Source: Dehalococcoidia bacterium (lineage in GTDB: Bacteria > Chloroflexota > Dehalococcoidia > SZUA-161). Taken from it: a stretch of 14,691 nt of DNA. The translations under genes were made by a program, and so were the position numbers. The stretch lies in NCBI GenBank assembly GCA_014859215.1, contig JACUUS010000040.1, forward strand, positions 1 through 14,691, written 5' to 3'. Under the pieces are notes generated by a model, which did not search any database, was not told the DNA's origin, and worked only from the letters and a program-made list of their open reading frames with translations. Positions 1-6,171 of this stretch are shown one piece after another; position 1 is the stretch's first letter, and each line of letters starts with the position of its first letter.

Positions 1-288
1 TTGGACTACAGCTATTCTCCCCCTGCAGTCGAGGTGCGGATGAGCATTGGATGCCGAAGGTCCCCCGTGAGTGGCCCACCGCGTGTGCCCGATTCCTGTG
101 AACCCCTCGAATCTCGGAATGGTATCTCTCAGGGAGTTGACCCTGACCGCGTCCTTGCAGAGCTTTATAGCACTTCCTCTAACCGCTATTCCGCAGGAAT
201 CGTATCCCCTGTACTCCAGCTTGCTTAAAGAATCGAGAAGAATAGGCTGCGCCTGTCTGTTGCCTATGTAACCCACAATCCCGCACAC
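1..288 (-). CDS. glmS: Glutamine--fructose-6-phosphate aminotransferase (N-terminal fragment, cut by window edge)
   Basis: Reading the minus strand from a GTG at 288 gives 96 open codons running off the left edge. The product begins MCGIVGYIGN, continues LEYRGYDSCGIAV, and holds GIGHTRWATHGG followed by SASNAHPH. These are the hallmarks of the class II glutamine amidotransferase (Ntn) domain of GlmS; Cys2 is the nucleophile exposed after Met removal. GlmS makes glucosamine-6-phosphate from fructose-6-phosphate and glutamine, the first step to UDP-GlcNAc. The start is supported by a GGGGGAG Shine-Dalgarno about 7 nt upstream. Residues up to about 96 of a roughly 600-residue enzyme are present; the sugar-isomerase half lies outside. 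It is on the same strand as, and 229 bp downstream of, the secreted hydrolase gene. Identification is by motif recognition and is strong; the gene is easy to miss because no stop codon lies inside the window. Confidence 0.95.
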   Translation of the reverse strand, partial: MCGIVGYIGNRQAQPILLDSLSKLEYRGYDSCGIAVRGSAIKLCKDAVRVNSLRDTIPRFEGFTGIGHTRWATHGGPSASNAHPHLDCRGRIAVVQ

Positions 289-517
289 CGCCGCTCTCCC
301 CCGCCAAGATTAAGCTACCACCTACTAATGATAGAAACTCCGGGCTTAGTGAGTATCCGAAAAAGTACGCGATTCATCTGACGAAGAGTCCTAGTTTTGG
401 CGGGCTTGGTACCTTGAGGATTAAGTACCTACTGAAAAGGGAGCGAGTTTTCGGGGGAAATGAAGGGGGCCGTCCCGGCGGTCCGGGATAGCCCCCCACG
501 AGTTCTACAGATTACGC
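289..517 (-). other. glmS leader / intergenic region
   Basis: 229 bp between the hydrolase stop and the glmS start, both read on the minus strand. It holds a strong hairpin (465-496) and two imperfect copies of a motif that reads, on the minus strand, AGTAGGTACTTAATC (about 419-433) and AGTAGGTGGTAGCTTAATC (about 308-326). The conserved core of the glmS ribozyme (AGCGCC and its partners) was looked for by eye and not found. No convincing sigma-A promoter was seen. Confidence 0.5.
465..496 (-). terminator. Hairpin downstream of secreted hydrolase gene
   Basis: Arms GGGGGC (465-470) with GCCCCC (491-496) and TCCCGG (473-478) with CCGGGA (483-488), loop CGGT, one 2x2 internal loop: 12 G/C-rich pairs. 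It lies 21 bp past the stop of the 742-residue hydrolase gene. The run following it on the minus strand is only TTCATTT, so it is a weak intrinsic terminator or an mRNA 3'-end stabiliser or attenuator before glmS. Confidence 0.55.
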
Positions 518-2746
518 CTAGTTAACGTATTCGATGTAGATTCTTGGCGCCTGACCGGCTTCGAGAGTCCCGCCCACATGTTGTGTTCCGGAAACGCTTC
601 CCGCATTGTCGATCAGGATCTGGATTCCGTTTCGGCCACTGGAGTAGTCAAAGGTATTCACGAGTTCCTGGAGCACAGCCGCGAAATCGGGCGAACTGTG
701 CCACTTGTAGTCAGAATACCCGCTGTTCCAGATCACGCCGGAGGTAGTTCTCGACCTGGCTGCGTGGTCAGAGGTGCTTGTCGGTGCTGTCGGATTTGCG
801 GTCTTCTCAGCCCGAATGGCCAGCCTGGTTCCGGAATCCCACCGCCGGTGCACTGTCTCCAGGTGTGCTTTCACGATTGTGGCCCCGGCTGGGATCTGGA
901 CGTTGTCAAACAGCAGCCAGGCATTGTAGGAAGCGCCGGGGTTTCCGGCCTGGAACCAGCTGCTGCTTGCCGAATAGGCCCAGGAACCGCTGAAACCATC
1001 GTTCTTACCCGAGACTATTGTCGAGCGCAGGATCGTAGTCTTGCCGGGCTCCGGGTTGGTCGGAGAATCGGAGGACGGTAATGCGTACTCGATAAACAGC
1101 CTTGTCGGAAGGCCGTTTTCGAATGTCCCACCGATGAATTCGCTGCCCGAGGCGCTGCCCGCGTTATCTACCAGGATCTGGATAGCGTTGGCACCGCTTG
1201 AATAGTCGAAGGTGTTTACGAGTTCCTGGATCACCCTCGAGATATCGGGCGAGTTATGCCACTGCCAATCGGAATAGCCCGAGGTCCAGCTGGTTAAGGC
1301 GCTGCTTCTGGCCCTGTTTGCATGGTCGGCAGTGCTCTTTGGCGCGGTCGGATTGGATGCCAGCTCAGCACGGATCGAAAGCTGGGTCCCCGAGTTCCAC
1401 CTGCCCGACACGGTTTCCAGGTGAGCCTTCAGGATTGTTGCACCCGATGGTATTTCCACCCCGGCAAACCGGAACCAGGCATCGTAGGGCGCTCCGGGAT
1501 TTCCGGTCTGAAACCAGGTTGCGCCGTTGGAATAGGCCCAGGAGCCGCTGAACCCGTCATCCGAACCTGTTGCTACCTCGGCACGGACCATCCGGGTTTC
1601 AGATGAGGGAGGTTCCTTGGATGCGGCAAGAACGGTAATGGTTATGATTTGTCTTACCGTTACCTTGCCATCACTTACCGAGAAAGTCACGCCGGGGTAG
1701 GTACCCGGCGTACCGGGTACCCACGTGAACGTTCTGCCGGCAAAAACGGCCCCCGCCGGGAGGTTGGAAGCTGTGTAGATCAGCGAGTCACCATCCGGAT
1801 CGGAGGCGGTTACAGCAAACTGGAGTTGCTGGCCCTCTGTTGCGGTCTTGTCACCTATCGGCTGGAATGCCGGAGGCTGGTTTGCCGGAGGAGGGACAGT
1901 GTTTCCGGGCTGGCTTCTAAGTGTGTTTGCATATTGTTCGAACCATGGCGGGATGGTCATGTACTCGTTGGTGTTGATGTACGCGTACTTGATGCCCTTA
2001 TTCCATGCGTTGAGCGTGAGGTTCACAGCATCGTTAACCGTGTACCAGGAGCGGAAACCAGCAACGCTTATCCTGGAACCGTATGCCTGCTGGACAGGGC
2101 TCAGGGATTGACCTACCCATTGCTCTGTCGCCTGCATCAAGTGGAAGCCTCCATCGTTGAAGAACCACGGATCGAAGTTGTCCACTCCGGTGTTGCCCCA
2201 GATTATTATGCCAAGACTCCGGGCAAGTGTGGAGAGTTCCTTGAGGTAGTATTTTTGAGTGGAGTTGGGGAACGAATCGATTTCGTCGATGAAAACGCCA
2301 TCGACTTTGTCGATCAAGGCCATGTTTCGGATCTGCTTCTTGAGACTGTCAAGCGTGAACATGTAGAGCGGCTGTCCGCCTCCACTCCCACGCCCTTCGT
2401 AACCGCAGCTTGTGTAGCCAATGACCTTGATTCCCGCAGACTTCAACCGCGTCACCGCAGCGTTTTGCAGAAGTGACGGGCTGCTGTAATTCCGGGTGTA
2501 TTCGCCCCAAAAACCGTAAGCGGTATTGGTAATCAAATACTCCGGTTTTATGTTGACCAAACGTGCTTCGATGGTCGAGGAGTGGGAGCCATAGTAGAAC
2601 ATATTCAGTCGAACAGGCTGTGTTGTTTGAGCCAGGGTGGGGGTTGGCGAAGCCAGAGGCCCGATGATCGCAAAGGCTACGGCGAGAGCTATTCCCACCG
2701 TGAGCAGCCTCTTGGCTAGCTTGCCAGGTAATCTGCAACGCGTCAA
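518..2746 (-). CDS. Secreted spherulin-4/Sph3-like glycoside hydrolase with Ig-like and two DNRLRE-like domains
   Basis: 742 residues from a TTG with GGAGG 6 nt upstream. Residues 1-39 are a signal peptide (basic start, hydrophobic 14-32, likely cleavage after TLA before Q40). Residues about 45-278 form a TIM-barrel-like hydrolase: NTAYGFWGE (74-82), GYTSCGYEG (110-118), VDGVFIDE (148-155), WGNTGVDNFDPWF (183-195) and E208 in QATEQW. The DE pair after the GVF strand plus the later Glu resemble the acidic residues of spherulin-4/GH135 (Sph3) enzymes, which cut GalNAc/GalN polymers. Residues about 288-375 look like a putative Ig/cadherin-like domain (SDPDGDS, FSVSDG). Residues about 385-555 and 570-742 are tandem DNRLRE-type beta domains. 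No sortase motif or C-terminal TM is seen, so it should be released or held by its beta domains. Substrate is inferred from family resemblance and from nearby pelF/pelG genes; exact family membership is not proven. Confidence 0.85.
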   Translation of the reverse strand: MTRCRLPGKLAKRLLTVGIALAVAFAIIGPLASPTPTLAQTTQPVRLNMFYYGSHSSTIEARLVNIKPEYLITNTAYGFWGEYTRNYSSPSLLQNAAVTRLKSAGIKVIGYTSCGYEGRGSGGGQPLYMFTLDSLKKQIRNMALIDKVDGVFIDEIDSFPNSTQKYYLKELSTLARSLGIIIWGNTGVDNFDPWFFNDGGFHLMQATEQWVGQSLSPVQQAYGSRISVAGFRSWYTVNDAVNLTLNAWNKGIKYAYINTNEYMTIPPWFEQYANTLRSQPGNTVPPPANQPPAFQPIGDKTATEGQQLQFAVTASDPDGDSLIYTASNLPAGAVFAGRTFTWVPGTPGTYPGVTFSVSDGKVTVRQIITITVLAASKEPPSSETRMVRAEVATGSDDGFSGSWAYSNGATWFQTGNPGAPYDAWFRFAGVEIPSGATILKAHLETVSGRWNSGTQLSIRAELASNPTAPKSTADHANRARSSALTSWTSGYSDWQWHNSPDISRVIQELVNTFDYSSGANAIQILVDNAGSASGSEFIGGTFENGLPTRLFIEYALPSSDSPTNPEPGKTTILRSTIVSGKNDGFSGSWAYSASSSWFQAGNPGASYNAWLLFDNVQIPAGATIVKAHLETVHRRWDSGTRLAIRAEKTANPTAPTSTSDHAARSRTTSGVIWNSGYSDYKWHSSPDFAAVLQELVNTFDYSSGRNGIQILIDNAGSVSGTQHVGGTLEAGQAPRIYIEYVN
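521..1597 (-). repeat. Tandem duplicated DNRLRE-like module inside the hydrolase gene
   Basis: Two in-frame copies, about 1079-1597 (residues 384-556) and 521-1042 (residues 569-742). Both carry DGFSGSWAYS, an FQxGNPGA stretch, GATI.KAHLETV, SGYSD..WH.SPD and QELVNTFDYSSG in the same order and spacing. The copies are very similar at protein level, and identity is visible in the DNA too, pointing to a fairly recent internal duplication or to homogenisation. Confidence 0.85.
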
Positions 2747-2752
2747 CCAATT

Positions 2753-2757
2753 CCTCC
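2753..2757 (-). promoter_or_regulatory. Shine-Dalgarno GGAGG deciding the TTG start at 2746
   Basis: On the minus strand GAAGGAGG lies 6 nt before the TTG, and the signal peptide begins directly after it. The next in-frame ATG (M49) lies beyond the signal peptide, so the TTG start is the only sensible one. Confidence 0.8.
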
Positions 2758-2907
2758 TTCTTCTTCATTACCAGGGCCAAGCTTTAGCTCATAAACCCGG
2801 GCATCGTTCTTCGGCGCAGGACCTCGTTTGTTACATGGGTTTTCCTCCATTCAATCAGGTATCTATGGGCTCCCAACCCAAAGTGTTCTTCCTGTAGAAG
2901 CACGCAT

Positions 2908-2954
2908 AAAAAAAGCCCCAGCAGGCGATCACCTCGCCTCCGTTGGGACTTTTT
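2908..2954 (-). terminator. Intrinsic (bidirectional-looking) terminator of the small Cys-rich gene
   Basis: Outer arms A-run plus GCCCCA (2908-2920) and TGGGAC plus T-run (2944-2954), inner perfect stem AGGCGA (2923-2928) with TCGCCT (2934-2939). On the minus strand the hairpin ends in seven Ts. It sits about 45 bp past the stop of the small gene and well before the start of the secreted hydrolase gene, so it separates the two transcripts. The rest of 2747-2999 shows nothing else I can name. Confidence 0.8.
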
Positions 2955-2999
2955 CCAGTCTCAGTGGACGGTCAGGCCGTCAGTACGGTCCGCTTCGGT

Positions 3000-3206
3000 C
3001 TAGTCTCCGGCGGTTTTCCGCTTCATCCTGTTGAGGATGTCGCGCAAGGTCAAGACAACTATATGCCTTCTCCCGTGGCGGCGGTCCATGATGACCACCT
3101 TGTCTCCCCTGATCTCAGCCAGAGTCTCGTTGCCGCAGCAATCACACTTTATTTTTTGTGTTTCCTCTATCTGTCTCGTCAACGTGATATACCTGTTCCA
3201 ACACAA
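3000..3206 (-). CDS. Small Cys-rich (zinc-finger-like) protein of unknown function
   Basis: 68 residues if started at the TTG at 3206, which has GAGG 6 nt upstream; a longer in-frame GTG start at 3302 would give 100 residues but has no good ribosome site and adds a stretch with no protein-like character. The product has a CDCCG motif near residue 21-25, then GDKVVIMDRRHGRRHIVVLTLRDILNRMKRK: a Cys cluster, a short beta segment and a basic amphipathic tail. Only one Cys cluster is seen in the shorter form apart from Cys2, so metal binding would need dimerisation or His ligands. It has a good promoter upstream (3356-3385) and a terminator downstream (2908-2954), so it is a monocistronic unit between two hydrolase paralogues. 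No function recognised; coding status is likely because a promoter, ribosome site and terminator all agree. Confidence 0.55.
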   Translation of the reverse strand: MCWNRYITLTRQIEETQKIKCDCCGNETLAEIRGDKVVIMDRRHGRRHIVVLTLRDILNRMKRKTAGD

Positions 3207-3355
3207 GGCATTCCTCAATCTGTTGGGGGAGGTTGGTCTGGAATCGGAATGATTCCTGCAAGAGGAGCTACCTAAGTAGTGGGACTTAGTCTTTTTAATC
3301 ACATTCCAGCCGTATGGCTAGTACTTCGGTAAATTCGGGGGAAGCTCCATGGGTT

Positions 3356-3385
3356 ACTATACGTGTGATTACTTAGTTTTGTCAA
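3356..3385 (-). promoter_or_regulatory. Strong sigma-A/sigma-70 promoter for the small Cys-rich gene
   Basis: On the minus strand: TTGACA (3385-3380), 18-bp spacer, TATAGT (3361-3356). Expected transcript start is near 3349. This is a perfect -35 box and a 5/6 -10 box at near-ideal spacing. The transcript would run into the 3000-3206 gene after a leader of about 140 nt. Confidence 0.75.
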
Positions 3386-3471
3386 CCTTACCCACACTCG
3401 GGGTGGAATGCTTTTCTCGCCTCGCAGGCAGAAAATAAGTATGTACTTAATACTGGAGGACAATCATATGG

Positions 3472-3486
3472 GACTGTGACACAGTC
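3472..3486. promoter_or_regulatory. 15-bp perfect palindrome, operator candidate
   Basis: GACTGTG-A-CACAGTC, seven-base arms around one central base. It lies about 90 bp upstream of the -35 box of the small gene and about 40 bp past the stop of the membrane-anchored hydrolase. It could be an operator or part of a folded mRNA 3' end; no regulator can be named. Confidence 0.3.
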
Positions 3487-3511
3487 AGGAGGGCACAGGT
3501 GGCAGTCCAGT

Positions 3512-3524
3512 CCGATTGGATCGG
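3512..3524 (-). terminator. Weak hairpin directly after the membrane-anchored hydrolase gene
   Basis: CCGAT-TGG-ATCGG starts 2 bp past the stop of the 3527-4381 gene. The stem is only 5 bp and no T-run follows on the minus strand, so intrinsic termination here is doubtful. Confidence 0.25.
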
Positions 3525-3526
3525 AA

Positions 3527-4381
3527 TCAGTCAGACTCCTGGACCAACCTTTTGAAGGTCTTCTTTCTCAAGAGAGAAACGTATTCTTCCACCCAGGGTG
3601 AGAGACTGGCGTAATCAGCATCACTGACATAGCAGTAAGCGATGCCCTTGCTCCAGGCGTTAAGAGTGAGGTCCGCCGCGTCTTTTGCGATATACTCCGG
3701 GTCATAGCCGCTCACGCTTATCCTGTGTCCCCATTTCATTTGCACCTGGCTCAAGTCCTGACCGTCCCAGGATTCGCTCGAGTGAATGAGGTCGAAACCG
3801 CCTTCCGTGAAAAACCACGGATCGAAATCGTCCGTGCCGACATTTCCCCATACGATCAAGCCAAGGGTGTGAGCCAGGTCCGCCAGTTCCTTCAGGTAAG
3901 CCTTCGACTCCGGGCCCGGAAAGGCGCTGCACTCATCAATGAAGACGCCGTCGACCCTATCCGCGGTGGCCATGTTGAGGATGAATCTCTTGTTTGTCTC
4001 GAGGCTGTACCATTCTTGATCAATACTTCCAGTGGTGTCTTTTCCCTCGTAACCGGCTGAAATATAGCCGATGACTTTGATACCCGCTGACTGGTATTCA
4101 GAGATACTCTGCAAGAAGTAACACTCGTCGAGGCCTTTTTTCTCGCCCCAGAGTCCGTGACGCGTGTTGACGACTGCGTATTCAGGCCTGATCCTGAGGA
4201 TAAGGGAGTCTTCGGCTTTGTTATGTACGCCGTAATATATCAGATTAATGGGAACTATCTTGTCGGGGCGCAAGAGCATGCTGAACACGAGCCAGATCAT
4301 GGTTAGGGCAAAGAGAGATAGAATTATAAGTCCCAGCGCTTGCAGGCGTCTGGATCGAACCTTGCGTCCACTTGCCTCCAA
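3527..4381 (-). CDS. Membrane-anchored spherulin-4/Sph3-like glycoside hydrolase paralogue
   Basis: 284 residues from a TTG at 4381 with GGGAGG 6 nt upstream. Residues 1-12 are basic and 15-36 form one hydrophobic segment (LGLIILSLFALTMIW...), with no clear signal-peptidase site, so it is probably an N-in, catalytic-domain-out membrane protein. Residues about 44-275 are a single hydrolase domain with the same landmarks as its paralogues: VNTRHGLWGE (71-80), GYISAGYEG (105-113), VDGVFIDE (143-150), WGNVGTDDFDPWFF (178-191) and E203 in HSSESW. It lacks Ig and DNRLRE domains. It is transcribed away from the pelF operon across a 401-bp divergent region. Likely role: cutting nascent Pel-like polymer at the cell surface, inferred from family and position. 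Alternative: a generic extracellular glycosidase of unknown specificity. Confidence 0.83.
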   Translation of the reverse strand: MEASGRKVRSRRLQALGLIILSLFALTMIWLVFSMLLRPDKIVPINLIYYGVHNKAEDSLILRIRPEYAVVNTRHGLWGEKKGLDECYFLQSISEYQSAGIKVIGYISAGYEGKDTTGSIDQEWYSLETNKRFILNMATADRVDGVFIDECSAFPGPESKAYLKELADLAHTLGLIVWGNVGTDDFDPWFFTEGGFDLIHSSESWDGQDLSQVQMKWGHRISVSGYDPEYIAKDAADLTLNAWSKGIAYCYVSDADYASLSPWVEEYVSLLRKKTFKRLVQESD

Positions 4382-4387
4382 TAAGTA

Positions 4388-4392
4388 CCTCC
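4388..4392 (-). promoter_or_regulatory. Shine-Dalgarno deciding the TTG start at 4381
   Basis: GGAGG is 6 nt upstream of TTG in the context GGAGGTACTTATTG (4392-4379). The same 14-mer with one change precedes the GalE-like gene (9476-9463). No ATG in frame precedes the TM segment, so TTG is the start. Confidence 0.75.
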
Positions 4393-4547
4393 CGGCTGTT
4401 ACTCAAGGTGTACGTGAGTTCGTACGATTGCACAGGCTGCTTCTGCAGTAATAAGTGAAGCGCACCGGCGTCTCATAGAAAGAGGCCTGAGGTCTCCATA
4501 GTCTCAGTCCTGCCTGGTACTGTCAAGCCTTTGTCGAGCTTCTCCCT

Positions 4548-4579
4548 GAAATTAGGTGAAGTTTTCCCGGAAATTAGGT
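4548..4579. repeat. Direct repeat GAAATTAGGT, 22-bp period
   Basis: Two identical decamers at 4548-4557 and 4570-4579, each preceded by a CCC/CCCG-type stretch. A period near two helical turns would put both on the same DNA face, as for a regulator binding in tandem. Position is mid-way in the divergent region, so either transcript could be controlled. Confidence 0.4.
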
Positions 4580-4675
4580 ACTTGTACGAATTCTAGCCCT
4601 TCAAGCTCATATTTAACATGGGGTCGCGGCGGAACTTCGTAACCCCTTAGTAAGACCAGATACGGGAGACTTCCT

Positions 4676-4743
4676 GCCGTCCTGGATGAGGGGAGTCTGT
4701 TCGTCCAGAACGGCTGTCGGTCAAAATGCTTCCGGAGCGACAG
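4676..4743 (+). promoter_or_regulatory. Structured leader candidate upstream of pelF-like gene
   Basis: GCCGTCCTGGA (4676-4686) can pair with TCCAGAACGGC (4704-4714), 10 of 11 matched; CTGTCG (4714-4719) can pair with CGACAG (4738-4743). The two stems are adjacent and end 39 nt before the preferred pelF start. It matches no riboswitch consensus I know; the c-di-GMP-I core was looked for and not seen. Confidence 0.35.
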
Positions 4744-4782
4744 GAAGAATGTGCCTGCGAAAGGTCAGAGTGTCAGGGCTCC

Positions 4783-6171
4783 ATGAAAGTATGCATCATT
4801 TCCGAAGGTTGTTACCCCGTGCTGCGAGGCGGGCTTAGTGAGTGGACTCATCTACTGATCAAGACCCTGAAGGATATCCAGTTCGATGTCCTGTGCATAA
4901 CAGCCACCGGAACGGAGAAGCCGGTCTACGAGAAGCAAGAAAACGTTTCCAGATTTGTTCTCCGGGCATTGACTCCCGCCGTGCGATCCAGTAGAGGCTC
5001 GATGCTGCCCGGGCTCGCCTCCCGGGCACTTTCGGATTGTTTGAGGACCGTCCTGGAAGGCAAACCGGTGGATTTTGAGCAGACCGTAAGGGTTTGCAGG
5101 AAATACGCGGTTGGCAAAGGCATGCTCACCACAAGGCCTTACTGGGACCTGGTGGTGAAATCGTACCGGGAACGGTATTCCAGAAGTCGGTTCGTGGACT
5201 ACTTCTGGACACACTACGGCCTTAGCTCGATTCTGCTCGATATGATCTCGGATACAGGCTACCTGCCTCGCGCCGATGTATATCATGCTTTGAGTACAGG
5301 CTATGCCGGTTTCATAAGTTCACTGGCGAAAGTACTGCACGGTTCGCCGATCGTATTGACAGAGCAGGGCCTTTATCTGGTCGAGAGGCGTAGTGAACTG
5401 GCCAGGCAGGACATGCCTGAGGTGTACAGGGACCTTCTAATGAGATTCTCTGAATCTATCGTCAAGACCTCATATGAATATGCGGACGTTATTGTTCCTC
5501 CCTGCCTGAGCCATGTGCGGATCGAGCAGGAACTGGGCGCGGATCTGCGCAAAGTGCGCGTGATCAAGAATGGCATCGAGTGTGACAGGTTCATCCCCGG
5601 TCCGTCGAGGAATGGGGCGAAGCCGACAATAGGCTGTTTTGCCAGGGTTGTGCCCATAAAGGGCATCACTGACCTGATAAGAGCTGCCGGGATAGTCTTG
5701 CAGAAGCACAAGATCGACTTTGTTGTCGTAGGTGAAATACAACACAAAGAATACCATGCCGAATGCCTGCGTCTCATTAAGGAGCTTGGTCTCCAGGATA
5801 ACTTCAAATTCATCGGCCACACCAATGCACTCGAATGGTATCACCGGGTGGACATCTTCACCCTGTCTTCGATTTCCGAAGGAGTACCGTACGCACTCCT
5901 GGAGGCTATGAGCTGCGGCCTGCCCTGTGTATGTACCGCCGTTGGTGGAGTACCAGAGATAATCGAGGACGGCGTTGGTTTCCTGGTGCCGCCCGGCCAA
6001 CCGGAGAAACTGGCGGAGAAATTCTGCCTCCTGCTGGAGAACAAGGATCTCAGACAGAGGATGGGCCGGCAGGGAAGCAGGATTGCGAACAGTAAATACA
6101 CACTTCCGGGCATGGCGGGCGAATTTCGCCGGGAATATGAAGGGCTGTTGAATGGGCGCAGAAGGGGTTAG
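4783..6171 (+). CDS. pelF: PelF-like family 4 glycosyltransferase (Pel exopolysaccharide polymerase subunit)
   Basis: 462 residues from ATG 4783 (an in-frame ATG at 4726 would add 19 residues with no homologous look). PelF is a cytosolic GT-B enzyme that builds the GalNAc-based Pel polymer from a UDP-sugar and docks on PelD-PelE-PelG. PelF signatures are: N-terminal MKVCIISEGCYPVLRGGLSEW; HALSTGYAG (168-176); TEQGLYLVER (193-202); KNGIECDRF (262-270); RVVPIKGI (288-295); and the EX7E motif E366-E374 in SEGVPYALLEAMSCGLP. Family members usually have TEHG where this has TEQG. Length is slightly below the typical PelF of about 500 residues. The stop overlaps the pelG start by 20 bp, implying translational coupling. 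Family resemblance to PelF is strong; the polymer actually made is inferred. Confidence 0.9.
   Translation: MKVCIISEGCYPVLRGGLSEWTHLLIKTLKDIQFDVLCITATGTEKPVYEKQENVSRFVLRALTPAVRSSRGSMLPGLASRALSDCLRTVLEGKPVDFEQTVRVCRKYAVGKGMLTTRPYWDLVVKSYRERYSRSRFVDYFWTHYGLSSILLDMISDTGYLPRADVYHALSTGYAGFISSLAKVLHGSPIVLTEQGLYLVERRSELARQDMPEVYRDLLMRFSESIVKTSYEYADVIVPPCLSHVRIEQELGADLRKVRVIKNGIECDRFIPGPSRNGAKPTIGCFARVVPIKGITDLIRAAGIVLQKHKIDFVVVGEIQHKEYHAECLRLIKELGLQDNFKFIGHTNALEWYHRVDIFTLSSISEGVPYALLEAMSCGLPCVCTAVGGVPEIIEDGVGFLVPPGQPEKLAEKFCLLLENKDLRQRMGRQGSRIANSKYTLPGMAGEFRREYEGLLNGRRRG

Larger units (their letters stand above)
3207..3526. other. Intergenic region with promoter, leader hairpins and palindromes
   Basis: 320 bp without a convincing gene. 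It holds the minus-strand promoter at 3356-3385, and a roughly 140-nt leader for the small gene with three short perfect stems (AGCC/GGCT around 3308-3319, CTAAGT/ACTTAG around 3272-3289, GGAAT/ATTCC around 3247-3257). Near the paralogue's 3' end lie a 15-bp palindrome (3472-3486) and a small hairpin (3512-3524). A + strand GGAGG followed by a three-codon ATG reading frame at 3468 is too short to call a gene. Confidence 0.5.
4382..4782. other. Divergent intergenic region between hydrolase paralogue and pelF operon
   Basis: 401 bp. It contains the direct repeat GAAATTAGGT at 4548-4557 and 4570-4579 (22-bp period), an 11-bp inverted repeat at 4676-4686/4704-4714 with one mismatch, and a further inverted repeat CTGTCG (4714-4719)/CGACAG (4738-4743). 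No clear -35/-10 pair could be picked for either direction. No gene is supported here; the in-frame ATG at 4726 lies inside the second inverted repeat and is not preferred as the pelF start. Confidence 0.5.

Noticed and set aside
1..228. 75-codon + strand reading frame at the left edge
   Set aside because: It is antisense to glmS, whose minus-strand frame carries unmistakable family motifs.
289..517. glmS ribozyme or c-di-GMP riboswitch in the glmS leader
   Set aside because: Conserved core sequences were not found by eye on the minus strand; a covariance-model search would be decisive.
1649..2476. 275-codon + strand frame
   Set aside because: Antisense shadow of the secreted hydrolase. Similar antisense peptides occur opposite the other two paralogues, as expected when the sense proteins are conserved.
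3207..3302. N-terminal extension of the small Cys-rich protein to a GTG at 3302
   Set aside because: No Shine-Dalgarno at the GTG, low-complexity unprotein-like translation, and a better TTG with GAGG at 3206.
4726..4782. Upstream ATG for pelF at 4726
   Set aside because: No ribosome site, lies in a predicted hairpin loop, and adds 19 residues before the conserved MKVCIISEG start.
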